The notes below the pieces were generated by a model. It had not been told where the DNA came from and did no database searches. It worked only from the letters and a program-made list of their open reading frames with translations. From assembly GCF_014705615.1 (NCBI RefSeq), contig NZ_JACXJA010000027.1, forward strand, positions 91,236-155,235: 64,000 nucleotides of DNA. The letters are read 5' to 3'. The first letter of the stretch is position 1. Every line of letters begins with the position of its first letter. Positions 10,495-20,338 of the stretch are shown here, in pieces. Source of the DNA: Paenibacillus oceani. GTDB taxonomy: Bacteria > Bacillota > Bacilli > Paenibacillales > NBRC-103111. Made by a program: the position numbers and the translations under genes.

Positions 10495-10824
10495 TTACTT
10501 TTTCTCGGCAAGCCAGTCCGCAAGCGTACCGATCTCCGTCTCGTTCAGCGAGCCGCTGAAGCCCGGCATGCCCCGGCCGCCTTTGGCGATCTGGCCCGCG
10601 ATCTGGTCGCGGGTTAGTTTGGCGCCTACTTGGGTCAGGTTGGTAGGAGGGCCGATGCGTCCTTCCAATTTTTCGCCATGACACGACAAGCACTTTTTCT
10701 TGTACAACGCTTCCGCTGTGCCCACCGCCTCGGAACCGGAAGCTCCGCATCCGCTCAACATCACGGCGGCGGCGGACAAGACGATCCCCGCTCCCCATAA
10801 TCTCGCCTTGCTTGGCTGCTTCAT
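10495..10824 (-). CDS. Small membrane-anchored c-type cytochrome lipoprotein
   Basis: A 109-aa lipoprotein with one covalently bound heme, of the type that passes electrons to oxidases outside the membrane (cytochrome c551/CccB-like). MKQPSKARLW begins a signal peptide ending in the lipobox MLSGC. Heme attaches at CLSCH. The methionine of GRGMPGF would be the distal axial ligand, and the C-terminus has the usual LADWLAEKK helix. The ATG at 10824 follows GGAGGG with 6 bases between. A TTG six bases upstream in frame is less likely. It is convergent with the S-layer gene and shows no operon partner. Confidence 0.9.
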   Translation of the reverse strand: MKQPSKARLWGAGIVLSAAAVMLSGCGASGSEAVGTAEALYKKKCLSCHGEKLEGRIGPPTNLTQVGAKLTRDQIAGQIAKGGRGMPGFSGSLNETEIGTLADWLAEKK

Positions 10825-11079
10825 CTGCAACCCTCCATGTTCTAATTCCGGTTTCCGGTTATGCCCATCTTAGCATATCCACTCCGGTTATTGGCTATGA
10901 ACGCGGGATTCCTATGAACGTTCTGCGAATATTGCCTTCCGCCTTCCGGCAAAATGGGCGAAAACTCCCCGATCAAAAGCCCATGCCACCGGGCGTTCGT
11001 CTACATATAGTATCTTAAATCCGCATTAGCCCGCACCCAATCCAATTACAGCGGCTTGAACAACGAGGAGGGATTACGA

Positions 11080-11352
11080 GTGTCGATGCTGAAGGAAGAC
11101 GCCTACTGCATCTGCAAGCTGTATATGAACCGGCCGGTGCAGTTGCAGACCAGAGATGGCCATACTCATCATGGGACGATCGTGCATGTAGATAGCGAGC
11201 ATGTGCACCTGCAACTGTCCGGCGACGCGAACGGTCAAGCCAGGAACTTCTATCCGCCGTACGGATCTTACGGATACGGATACGGAGCGCAAAACCAGAT
11301 CATGACGCTGGCTCTGTTCGATCTGCTGGCGATTACGCTGCTGCTGCTCTGA
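11080..11352 (+). CDS. Small conserved-type protein with a YPPYGSYGYGYG stretch and a C-terminal membrane helix
   Basis: A 90-aa protein starting at GTG, chosen because GAGGAGGG lies 7 bases upstream. Residues about 15-52 (RPVQLQTRDGHTHHGTIVHVDSEHVHLQL) look like a small SH3/Sm-type barrel. Then comes a Tyr/Gly-rich segment and a hydrophobic C-terminus (IMTLALFDLLAITLLLL). Proteins of this build are common as uncharacterised genes in spore-formers. The function is not known to me. It is followed by an inverted repeat at 11386-11413. Confidence 0.7.
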   Translation: MSMLKEDAYCICKLYMNRPVQLQTRDGHTHHGTIVHVDSEHVHLQLSGDANGQARNFYPPYGSYGYGYGAQNQIMTLALFDLLAITLLLL

Positions 11353-11775
11353 TCGCTGACACGGTGGAGGTTAACAGGCAGGCGTGCAGGCAGTCCCATG
11401 AGGGGCTGCCTGCTGCTGTGCGGAACTTGTCTTTCTGGCTGCGGGATTGCCTCTGACGACAAGTGGAGACAAAAAAAGAGACCCGCAAGCAACGGGCCGC
11501 GGATCTGAAAGTTATATATATGAAAAAGGGGGTCGATATTTAGTATAGGCGTTTTTCATTAAAGCGAGATGAAAAGGACATTGCAGTTTGGTTACAAGCT
11601 GTTTTCATTTTCGGGACAAAAAGTCGGAAAGGTTGGCTGAAACCGTTCTCCCCCTTACTCCGAGCAGCGTCTGCCGTTACAATATACGGGCCGGTACAAA
11701 GTCGGATTCATTGAATGTGCGGAGCGGTTAGAGGTTCGACGTTTAACGACGAACATAGGGGAGGCGGTTATCGGG
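11353..11775. other. Gap before the kinase-like gene
   Basis: It has a hairpin GCAGGCAG/CTGCCTGC (11386-11393 with 11406-11413) without a T-tract, which may end the upstream gene. The remainder (11415-11760) contains AT-rich stretches but no convincing promoter or ORF. Confidence 0.45.
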
Positions 11776-12606
11776 ATGAAGGGAAACGGAATTGCGGAGA
11801 TAAAACGAACCGAAGTGGGGATCGAGGAATGTCTCGCCCGGGCGGGGAAGGTGTTCAAGCGGTTCGATAAGCAGGACTCCGGCTGTATTTCATACGGTCT
11901 TGCGGTTGATGATGAGAAATGGTTCGTCAAGCATGCAAGCCGGCCCGATGCGATTCATTGGATGAATAATGCGGTCCGCGTACATACGGATATCCGGCAT
12001 CGCTGCCTGCCGGCGCTGCGGAACACCTTCGACACCCGGGACGGCTTCGCGCTGGTCTACGATTGGGTCGAGGGGGAAGTGCTGGGAACCCCGGATTACC
12101 CGGGCGCCGAGGGGCGGAACCATCCGCAATCGCCGCATTACCGGTTCCGGCAGCTGCCCGCGGAACGGATCGTCGCGATGTTGACCGACTTATATGAGCT
12201 GCATGTGGAAGTGGAAGCGAAAGGGTACGTTGCGGTCGATCTGTACGACGGCAGCATCCTGTACGATTTTTACCGTCATACCACGTTTTTTTGCGATTTG
12301 GACTGTTACTCCAAGGGAGCGTTCCGGCTCGGGACGGATCGCAACTTCGGGTCCAGCCGGTTTATGGCTCCCGAGGAGTTTGTCAAAGGAAGCCTGATCG
12401 ATCATCGGACGAACGTATATACGATGGGAGCGGCGGCTTTTGTTTTTCTGGCGGACGGGGTACGGGCACGGGAAGCGTGGAAAGCGCCGGATGAGCTGTT
12501 CGAGGTCGCGCTCCGGGCCGTATCGGCCGACCGGGAGAGCCGTCATCCGACGCTGGCGGCCTTTTACCGGGAGTGGCGGCTTGCTCTGCGTCCCCGGTTT
12601 TGTTAG
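11776..12606 (+). CDS. Divergent serine/threonine protein kinase-like protein
   Basis: A 276-aa single-domain protein with a kinase-like fold. The ATP-binding lysine is in WFVKHA (Lys52). The catalytic-loop aspartate is probably Asp155 in VAVDLYDGSIL, where the normal HRD and the following Asn are replaced (VDL; Ser160). The DFG position reads DLD (Asp174), and an APE-type motif, MAPEEF, is intact. There is no transmembrane or sensor domain, so it is cytoplasmic. The start follows GGGGAGGCGG. The SDR gene downstream is 58 bases away and may be co-transcribed. The altered loops make activity uncertain: it may be an active small-molecule/protein kinase or a pseudokinase. Confidence 0.75.
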   Translation: MKGNGIAEIKRTEVGIEECLARAGKVFKRFDKQDSGCISYGLAVDDEKWFVKHASRPDAIHWMNNAVRVHTDIRHRCLPALRNTFDTRDGFALVYDWVEGEVLGTPDYPGAEGRNHPQSPHYRFRQLPAERIVAMLTDLYELHVEVEAKGYVAVDLYDGSILYDFYRHTTFFCDLDCYSKGAFRLGTDRNFGSSRFMAPEEFVKGSLIDHRTNVYTMGAAAFVFLADGVRAREAWKAPDELFEVALRAVSADRESRHPTLAAFYREWRLALRPRFC

Positions 12607-12664
12607 GATCGGACTGATCGATCAAGGCCCGGTGGAGGCCGAACAGGCAGGGAGGTTATGTTCC

Positions 12665-13423
12665 ATGAAGTTTTTTATTGTAACCGGCGCTTCTAAAGGA
12701 CTCGGAGAGGCGCTGCTGCGCCGATTGATGCAGCCCGGCCACACGCTGGTCGGCATGGCCCGCAGCGATGGCGAACCGCTGCGGGCCGAAGCGGAGAGCA
12801 AAGGCGCCGTACTGAGATGGATTCGCGGTGACATGAACGATATCTCATCACTTGATACCTTAATGGAGGAAGCGTGCGCCGGAATTGCGGGGGACGGGCT
12901 GGAGACCGCCGTGCTGATTAACAATGCAGGGATGGTAGAGCCGATCGCCCCGGCGGACGTCGCTGCCGGCGCCGAACTGGCACGCAATCTGACCGTTAAC
13001 CTGATCGCTCCGGTCGTGCTCGCCTCGGCCTTTCTGCGCCTGACGGCGGGCTGGGGAGCGGATAAGCGGATATTGAACCTGTCATCCGGCGCCGGTAAGA
13101 AGCCGTATGCCGGATGGAGCGCCTATTGCGCGTCCAAGGCGGGGCTCGATATGTTCACCCGCTGCGTCGGCGAGGAGCAGCAAGCCGCCGGCACAGCAGG
13201 AGTCCGAATCTTGTCAGTCGCCCCCGGAGTGGTCGATACCGGGATGCAGGAGGAAATCAGGCGGACCGACCCGGCGTTATTCCAACAGCACAGCCGGTTC
13301 GTACAGCTGAAGGAAACCGGCGCTCTGGCTTCCCCGGACGAGACGGCGGGCAAGCTGCTTCGGGTGTTGTTCGACGATCGTTATCCCACCGGCAGCCTAC
13401 TGGATGTACGCGAACTGGGCTAA
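12665..13423 (+). CDS. Short-chain dehydrogenase/reductase, YueD (benzil reductase)-like
   Basis: A 252-aa NAD(P)H-dependent oxidoreductase. It has the cofactor-binding TGASKGLGEA, LINNAG, the active-site serine in NLSSGAG and the YCASK catalytic pair. The overall pattern, with QQHSRFVQLKETGALASPDETA near the end, resembles the sepiapterin-reductase-like (S)-benzoin-forming benzil reductases such as B. subtilis YueD. The ATG at 12665 has GGGAGG 9 bases upstream. An extension to 12440 would overlap the kinase gene and is out of character for the family. The natural substrate is unknown. Confidence 0.88.
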   Translation: MKFFIVTGASKGLGEALLRRLMQPGHTLVGMARSDGEPLRAEAESKGAVLRWIRGDMNDISSLDTLMEEACAGIAGDGLETAVLINNAGMVEPIAPADVAAGAELARNLTVNLIAPVVLASAFLRLTAGWGADKRILNLSSGAGKKPYAGWSAYCASKAGLDMFTRCVGEEQQAAGTAGVRILSVAPGVVDTGMQEEIRRTDPALFQQHSRFVQLKETGALASPDETAGKLLRVLFDDRYPTGSLLDVRELG

Positions 13424-13757
13424 TAATGCGTAGCTTGACGATCACCAACTCGTTTCAAGAGACGGAGTTCGGATAGCTCCGATTCCGAGCTGGAAGAGAG
13501 GTGAACTCTGGAATTGACCGAGCGAATCTCCAACCTGTCAGCCGCAGAGCTTTCGATCTGCTTTCATTTATGCGGACGAAGCCCTGCGCAGGCGGAGTTA
13601 TCCGTGCCCCATCGTCCCTTCATTACTTCTCCGGTTGATTCTTTTACGAATCCATCTCCCATGTAATGAATGCCAAAAAAATATGGATGAATAGTAACTT
13701 TTTGCCTGTCCGGTGCGTTATACATAAAGGAGATAATCGGCAAGGAGTTGAAAGCCC
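13424..13757. other. Gap with no recognised feature
   Basis: About 330 bases between the SDR and the solute-binding protein. It was read on both strands; no ORF with a ribosome binding site, clear promoter or terminator was recognised. Confidence 0.4.
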
Positions 13758-15164
13758 ATGCAGCTTAACCGCCGCCGTGGGAACGGCCGCAAGGTTAAAG
13801 CGGGAGTGGCAGCCCTCGTATGCGCTCTTTTTGTAATCGCTTTCATTGTGGTTCGGCCCGTATCTGAACGGATATCACGGCTGACTGGAGAAACGAGCCG
13901 GGACCCGGATGACCGTGTCGATCTGGAGCAGCCTGTCCGTTTGAAGGTTGTATATCCGGATGAACAGATATTTATGGAGAAATACGGAAAGTCTTTCATG
14001 CTCCGTTACCCAAACGTATCGTTTGAAGTGCTGACCGCGGTTCCCGGAGACCCCGGCATCCCTCTGGCGGAGTCGGGCTCCATCAAAAAGATGCTGAATC
14101 AGCAGCGCCCTGACGTCCTGTTGTTAAACCAGGAATCGCTCGGGTATCTGGCTGCCAAAAATCAGCTGGCGGCGCTGGACAGCTGGATCGTCCGGGACCG
14201 GTTCGACCTGCAGGCGTTCGATTCGAAGGTGACGGACCGGCTAAGGCAGCTGGGAGGAGGCCTCTTATACGGTTTGGCCCCGGAGATAGAACGGATGGGG
14301 TTATTTTATAACCGCGACCTGTTTCGGTCGGAGGGCTTCGCTTTTCCCGTCAGCCGGATGAGCTGGTATGACGTTCTGCAGACGGCCGCCCGCTTTCAGG
14401 CGGAGGGCGGGGATGGAGAGCGGATATTTGGTCTGAGCGTATATCCCCGTTCTACACCCGGCAGCTTGATCAGTCTGGTTGCGGCGACACTCGATTTAAG
14501 AATGATCGACCCGGTATCCCGGGGGCTTACGCTGCAGGCTGCGGGCTGGCGGGACGTCTGGACGACAGTGATCGGCGGTTACAAGAACGGGTATCTGGCA
14601 TGGGAAACGTTGCCGGCCCGCAACCTGTTTCTGGAGGGGAAGGTGGCGATGAGCGTACAACCTTTTACCTTCTTGTCGAAGCTGCGGGAATCGGGCGGAG
14701 TGTCTTTTGATTGGGACGTTGTGACCGAGCCGGTCAACCCCGGCAGCCCCGACCAGTCGGCTACTTTTCAAATTCCGATGATTTATGCCGTCTATGCCGG
14801 TTCGCCGTCTGCCAAGGTCGCGTGGGAGCTGGTGAAGCATATCAATAGCCCGGAAATCGCCGATCAGCAGATCCGTGACAACCGGGAAGTTCCGCTTCTA
14901 TCCAGAAAGCAGCAGCTTCTCGAACGTCTGAGGAGCAGCGGCGTGAAAGCCGATATCGATTGTTTCTACGAGCTGAAGCCGGGTGCGAGCGTGTCCGCGC
15001 CGAAGGACGGAGTGCCCGCCGCTTTCCGCAGCGTATTCGCCGGGATGATGGACGGAGAGGCGGCCCAGGTGCTGGAAGGCCGCAAAACGGTCGCCGAAGC
15101 TTTGCAGGCGATGGAGCGCCAAGGCGGAGAAGCTTTGCTTCACAGCAGGACAGAGGGGCGCTGA
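13758..15164 (+). CDS. Orphan extracellular solute-binding protein (sugar ABC-transporter type)
   Basis: A 468-aa protein of the type-1 extracellular solute-binding family. An N-terminal membrane helix (about residues 15-34) lacks a proper lipobox, so it may be membrane-anchored. The body has the family pattern: LKVVYPDEQIFMEKYGKSFMLRYPNVSFEV, PDVLLLNQESLGYLAAKNQL, GLFYNRDLFRSEGFAFP, MSWYDVLQTAARF and GKVAMSVQPFTF. AAGGAG precedes the ATG by 10 bases. There are no permease or ATPase genes nearby, so it must use a distant transporter or act as a sensor partner. The ligand is unknown. Confidence 0.85.
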   Translation: MQLNRRRGNGRKVKAGVAALVCALFVIAFIVVRPVSERISRLTGETSRDPDDRVDLEQPVRLKVVYPDEQIFMEKYGKSFMLRYPNVSFEVLTAVPGDPGIPLAESGSIKKMLNQQRPDVLLLNQESLGYLAAKNQLAALDSWIVRDRFDLQAFDSKVTDRLRQLGGGLLYGLAPEIERMGLFYNRDLFRSEGFAFPVSRMSWYDVLQTAARFQAEGGDGERIFGLSVYPRSTPGSLISLVAATLDLRMIDPVSRGLTLQAAGWRDVWTTVIGGYKNGYLAWETLPARNLFLEGKVAMSVQPFTFLSKLRESGGVSFDWDVVTEPVNPGSPDQSATFQIPMIYAVYAGSPSAKVAWELVKHINSPEIADQQIRDNREVPLLSRKQQLLERLRSSGVKADIDCFYELKPGASVSAPKDGVPAAFRSVFAGMMDGEAAQVLEGRKTVAEALQAMERQGGEALLHSRTEGR

Positions 15165-15168
15165 GCCC

Positions 15169-15239
15169 TTCGATGTCGAGCAGGCTTCCTGATCTGCTTC
15201 GTGATCAGAAGTGGACTTTTTGAACAACCTCTACAAGTG
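15169..15239 (+). repeat. 71-base direct repeat, copy 1
   Basis: It begins TTCGATGTCGAG and ends CAACCTCTACAA(G/A)TG. It differs from 15353-15423 at six positions by eye. TTTTTGAAC at its 3' end also pairs with GTTCAAAAA just beyond it (15218-15251), forming a hairpin. Confidence 0.8.
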
Positions 15240-15352
15240 CGAGTTCAAAAAATCCGGTTTTCAGCACCGAGAAGATGGGATGAAGCAAGGAAATGAGGAG
15301 CGGAGCGTAGTGGGACCTACGTGAGCACCGGAAGTTCCGGCTGAATTCCATA

Positions 15353-15423
15353 TTCGATGTCGAGTAAGCTTCCTGATTTGCTTCGTGATCAAAAGTGGTC
15401 TTTTTGAACAACCTCTACAAATG
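15353..15423 (+). repeat. 71-base direct repeat, copy 2
   Basis: Near-identical to 15169-15239. The 113 bases between the copies have no gene, so the two copies frame a unit of about 184 bases. Confidence 0.8.
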
Positions 15424-15547
15424 GGCGGCATTTCGCCGGCTTACGGCTTTACAGGCCCTGCGCAGGTGTGTTACGCTTGTTAGCAAGAAGAACAATTGAA
15501 TGGACGGCAATCATCAAACGGGCGGAGACGAGGAGAACCCTTTTGCT

Positions 15548-15561
15548 GGTAAGCGCTTTGT
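15548..15561 (+). promoter_or_regulatory. Possible catabolite-responsive element upstream of glpD
   Basis: GGTAAGCGCTTTGT carries the central AAGCGCTT palindrome and agrees with the CcpA consensus TGWAANCGNTNWCA except at the first and last two bases. CcpA control of glycerol catabolism is usual in Bacillota, so the position fits. The match is imperfect. Confidence 0.35.
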
Positions 15562-15683
15562 ATTCTTTATAGGGTACGGGCTGCTTCATCATGCGGGAGG
15601 GTTTTTTGTCGTTCTCTTTGCCGGAGGCGGCTGAAGCGGAACATTCCGATCCCGTCCTTTGTCGTCATGGGGAGGCAACTTGT

Positions 15684-17378
15684 ATGAGCGCAAAAGCAAG
15701 CTTTTCAGCAAGCAATCGGGCCGAACTGCTCCAGCACATGTCGGAGCGGCAACTGGACGTGCTGATTATCGGGGGAGGCATTACCGGAGCCGGCATCGCC
15801 TGGGACGCCAGCAAGCGGGGCTTAAGCACGGGTCTGGTCGAAATGCACGATTTCTCGTGGGGTACGAGCAGCCGCTCGACGAAGCTGGTTCACGGCGGGC
15901 TGAGATACTTGAAGCAGGGTGAAGTCAAACTGGTCATGGAGGTCGGCCGCGAACGCGCGCTGCTGTACAAAAAAGCTCCGCACATCGTCATTCCCGCGCC
16001 GATGATGCTGCCGATCTACAAAGGCGGCACGTACGGGTATTGGATGTCGGCAATCGGCCTGTACGTCTACGACTGGCTGGCGGGGGTCAAGCGCAGCGAA
16101 CGGCGCATCATGTACGGACGCAGCAAAACGATCGAGATGGAGCCGCTGTTCAAGACGGAAGGATTGAAAGGGTCCGGCTTTTATTACGAATACCGTACCG
16201 ACGATTCCCGGCTTACCGTCGAGATCGCCAAGACGGCATACCGGCACGGGGCGAAGCTGGTCAACTACGCCAAGGCGGTTGATTTTATATACGAGAACGG
16301 CAAAGCGGTAGGGGTTCATGTGGAGGACGTCTTAACCGGGAACGTGTACGCCGTCCGCGCGAAGAAGATCGTGAATGCGGCGGGACCGTGGGTAGACCGT
16401 GTACGTTCCAAGGATCAGGAAGTTCAGGGGAAACGGCTGCTGCTGACCAAAGGGGTTCACCTCGTCGTCGATCACGCGAAGCTGCCGGTCCGCCAATCGG
16501 CTTACCTGGACGTCCCTGACGGCCGGATGATCTTTGTCATCCCGCGGGAGGGCAAGACGTACATCGGAACGACGGACACGTTCTACGAGGGCAAGATCGA
16601 GGAGCCGAGAACGACGCGCAAAGACCGCGATTATTTGATTGATGCCGTTAATAACGCCTTCCCGGGCGTGAAGCTGACTGCCAAGGATATCGAATCGTCC
16701 TGGTCGGGACTGCGACCGCTGATCCGCGAGGAAGGCAAGGGACCGTCGGAAATATCCCGCAAGGATGAAATTTTCCGTTCGGAGTCGGGGCTGATTACGA
16801 TTGCCGGAGGCAAGCTGACCGGCTTCCGCAAAATGGCCGAGAAAGTAGTCGACCTCGTCGAGAAGGAGTTGGCCGAGCAGGAAGGAAGACGCAGCGCCGG
16901 CTGCACGACCGATCAGGACTCGATTAGCGGCGGCGACCGGGACGGCTCCGAGCTGTATGAGGAGTACCGTAACAAATGGATCGAGAAAGGGACGAACCTG
17001 GGAATCGCAAAACGCGATACCGACTATTTGCTCGCCCGTTACGGGTCCAACATCGCTCCTATATTCGAGGAATATAAAGCCCGCACCGAAGCGGGAGGAC
17101 GCACGAAGCGCGACGGGAACGGAATCAACCGGGAGCTGCTGGAAGCGGAGCTTCACTATGCGATTACGCATGAGATGACGGTTACCGCATCGGACTTCCT
17201 GATCCGCCGCTCCGGTCTCGTCACGTTTGACCGTCCGCGGGCGGAGACGCTGAGCACTCCTGTGGTCGAGACGATGGCCCGGCTGCTCGGCTGGAGCGGG
17301 GAGGAAGCCGACCGCCAACTGCGGGAGGTGCTCGATTACATCGCTCAGGTTACGAGCTTCCCGGAAGGGAAAGAGTAG
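15684..17378 (+). CDS. glpD: Aerobic glycerol-3-phosphate dehydrogenase (FAD, quinone-linked)
   Basis: A 564-aa flavoprotein that oxidises sn-glycerol-3-phosphate to dihydroxyacetone phosphate at the membrane and passes electrons to quinone. The FAD-binding motif is VLIIGGGITGAGIAWDASKRG. SRSTKLVHGGLRYLKQ and AAGPWVDR are GlpD signatures, as is the C-terminal region (ELHYAITHEMTVTASDFLIRRSGLVTFDR). ATG at 15684 is preceded by GGGGAGG at 8 bases. The frame stays open upstream to 15591, but without homology to the family. With glpK 450 bases downstream it forms the glycerol catabolic pair. No glpF permease is in the window. Confidence 0.97.
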   Translation: MSAKASFSASNRAELLQHMSERQLDVLIIGGGITGAGIAWDASKRGLSTGLVEMHDFSWGTSSRSTKLVHGGLRYLKQGEVKLVMEVGRERALLYKKAPHIVIPAPMMLPIYKGGTYGYWMSAIGLYVYDWLAGVKRSERRIMYGRSKTIEMEPLFKTEGLKGSGFYYEYRTDDSRLTVEIAKTAYRHGAKLVNYAKAVDFIYENGKAVGVHVEDVLTGNVYAVRAKKIVNAAGPWVDRVRSKDQEVQGKRLLLTKGVHLVVDHAKLPVRQSAYLDVPDGRMIFVIPREGKTYIGTTDTFYEGKIEEPRTTRKDRDYLIDAVNNAFPGVKLTAKDIESSWSGLRPLIREEGKGPSEISRKDEIFRSESGLITIAGGKLTGFRKMAEKVVDLVEKELAEQEGRRSAGCTTDQDSISGGDRDGSELYEEYRNKWIEKGTNLGIAKRDTDYLLARYGSNIAPIFEEYKARTEAGGRTKRDGNGINRELLEAELHYAITHEMTVTASDFLIRRSGLVTFDRPRAETLSTPVVETMARLLGWSGEEADRQLREVLDYIAQVTSFPEGKE

Positions 17379-17406
17379 CCGCCCGCCGATGGCGAAGCGG
17401 GCGATT

Positions 17407-17613
17407 CTACAGATAGAGAAGCAGGAACAAGCCAAGGCCGAGCGCCAGCAAGCCGCCGATCCGGCTCATGAGGACGGCGGTTTCGCCGGGTTTGGCCGCT
17501 TTGGCGGCTTTGGTCTGCCAGCCGATATTCCAGAACCGGCCGGTTGCCGGGAAGATGATATTGATCAGACCGATTGCGATGAACACATAAGGAATCCATT
17601 TGACTACGATCAT
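17407..17613 (-). CDS. Small two-helix membrane protein
   Basis: 68 aa with two hydrophobic segments (WIPYVFIAIGLINIIFPATG and GGLLALGLGLFLLLYL) joined by a short charged loop. The pattern WNIGWQTKAAKAAKPGETAVLMSRIGG resembles the DUF6199-type small membrane proteins of Bacillota, from memory only. ATG at 17613 is chosen over a GTG 12 bases upstream because GAGG lies upstream of the ATG. It lies convergent to glpD and divergent from glpK. The function is unknown. Confidence 0.65.
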   Translation of the reverse strand: MIVVKWIPYVFIAIGLINIIFPATGRFWNIGWQTKAAKAAKPGETAVLMSRIGGLLALGLGLFLLLYL

Positions 17614-17810
17614 AGATAAAGGCACCTCGTTTGAATTCGTAAACCGCAGCGAACGATGGGCTGCACTTCGCGTCTAGGGAATGTTTGGTATGAATACGCT
17701 TACTCTGTTTACGTAAATGGAGGCGGGAAAGTTTCGCCAAACGGGGGAAATTGCTGGGCGGTATTTCTTTCGGGGGATGAGGATGGTATCGTAGGTAGCA
17801 TACAGCTTAA

Positions 17811-19298
<1,488 letters not shown>

Positions 19299-19312
19299 AG
19301 GGAAGGTAGCAG

Positions 19313-19355
19313 AGCTGCCGGGTGATTGTCTGCGGACGATGCCGGCGGCTTTTTC
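19313..19355 (+). terminator. Rho-independent terminator of glpK
   Basis: AGCTGCCGG (19313-19321) pairs with CCGGCGGCT (19342-19350), followed by TTTTTC. Confidence 0.8.
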
Positions 19356-19458
19356 TAATTTCAATAAAAACGCTAAAGCCGAACCGAGACACTCCAAACC
19401 CACGATAAGCCGCCTCTTACGCTTATGTTTACGTTTACGCTGGGGCGTTCATCGTGGC

Positions 19459-19702
19459 CGCTTGGCGCGGTGTGCCCGTTAATGGGCGAGAGGGTGAGAG
19501 AAAACTGGATAAGAGCGGTTCGTACCCTTTATTTTGTCCGAAACCCGCTTGGCTGGGGAGATAAGAGCGGTTTGGGACTTTTAAAATCGGCCAAAAGGGT
19601 GCAGACCCCACCAGCGGGTTGAAATAAGAGGGGCAAACCGCTTCTATTTGTCTGTGTCGTCCCCATATGGCGAAAATAGAGGGTGCCAGAAGCTCTTATT
19701 AT
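19459..19702 (+). repeat. AATAAGAG intergenic repeat, copy B
   Basis: Homologous over its length to 893-1126, including the ATAAGAGCGGTT, TTTTGTCCGAAA, GCAGACCCC, TTCTATTTGTCT and TGCCAGAAGCTCTTA blocks. Confidence 0.75.
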
Positions 19703-19930
19703 TTGGCTCTTTCACCGGTAGCTTCGGTTACTCGGGAGCGCGTCTGCGCAAAGAGGGCGATCGGTGGTGCCGAGAACGAGAAGGGTCTCGCCAAAGCGCG
19801 GCACCGCTGCACCTCCGGGAAACTTAGCATGCACGCCTCCCGGGTTTCCGAACGCCCCGCAAATGCCGAGTTCGTGTGAACTGCCGAAGTTCGAAAATAG
19901 GTCACCTTACCCGTACCGGATTCGTGCGGA

Positions 19931-20165
19931 AGTTACGTTTCGTACCTATCAGCGGAAGAGTAACTTCCTCTATTCCCGCCAAGTATGTAGATTTTAATCG
20001 ATAGAGGAAGTATGGTTTCCGTTATTTTGGCTTTATAGGGGGATGTAGGCGGTAATACGGGAAATAGCGGCACAAATGCTTCCGCTAAGCGCTGATTTCC
20101 TGCTGCAGCCCCCAGATAACGGAAGTAAAGCTTCCGTAAGAAGCTTCCCGGGTGTAGGGGAAGTC
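19931..20165 (+). repeat. GGAAGT/ACTTCC word-repeat stretch
   Basis: Recurring words such as GGAAGTTAC, AGAGTAACTTCCTCTATT, AGAGGAAGTATGG, TTTCCGTTATTTTGG and ACGGAAGTAAAGCTTCCG occur in both orientations. This is a second family, distinct from the AATAAGAG units. No coding capacity was seen. Confidence 0.5.
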
Positions 20166-20338
20166 GGCTGATGCGCCATAAGGCCCAATCGGCAATACGA
20201 CTGCAGGTGAGCGGGATGAAGCAAGGGGGAGCCGTGTGGAGTAACGCGCTTTATGGGCGAATCAGCTGATCGGCCTTGTCATAAAATCGCGCATAGGCCA
20301 TTTCTGCATTTCCGCGCATTACCTGTGGCTCTGCCTGG

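Larger units (their letters stand above)
15165..15683. other. Repeat-bearing leader region of glpD
   Basis: It contains two 71-base direct repeats (15169-15239, 15353-15423), a cre-like site (15548-15561) and a GGGAGGG-T6 stretch at about 15595-15607. That stretch could be the 3' part of a leader terminator of the kind used in glycerol genes controlled by GlpP. I could not complete a convincing stem for it. Confidence 0.4.
19299..20338. other. 1-kb repeat-rich gap after glpK
   Basis: No ORF with a credible ribosome binding site. Contents in order: the glpK terminator (19313-19355), AATAAGAG repeat copy B (19459-19702), then stretches built from GGAAGT/ACTTCC words (about 19931-20045 and 20085-20165). 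19705-19925 shows nothing recognisable. Confidence 0.6.

Noticed and set aside
15169..15423. The direct repeats near glpD as a CRISPR array
   Set aside because: Only two copies, 71 bases each with a 113-base spacer, and no cas genes. The sizes do not fit.
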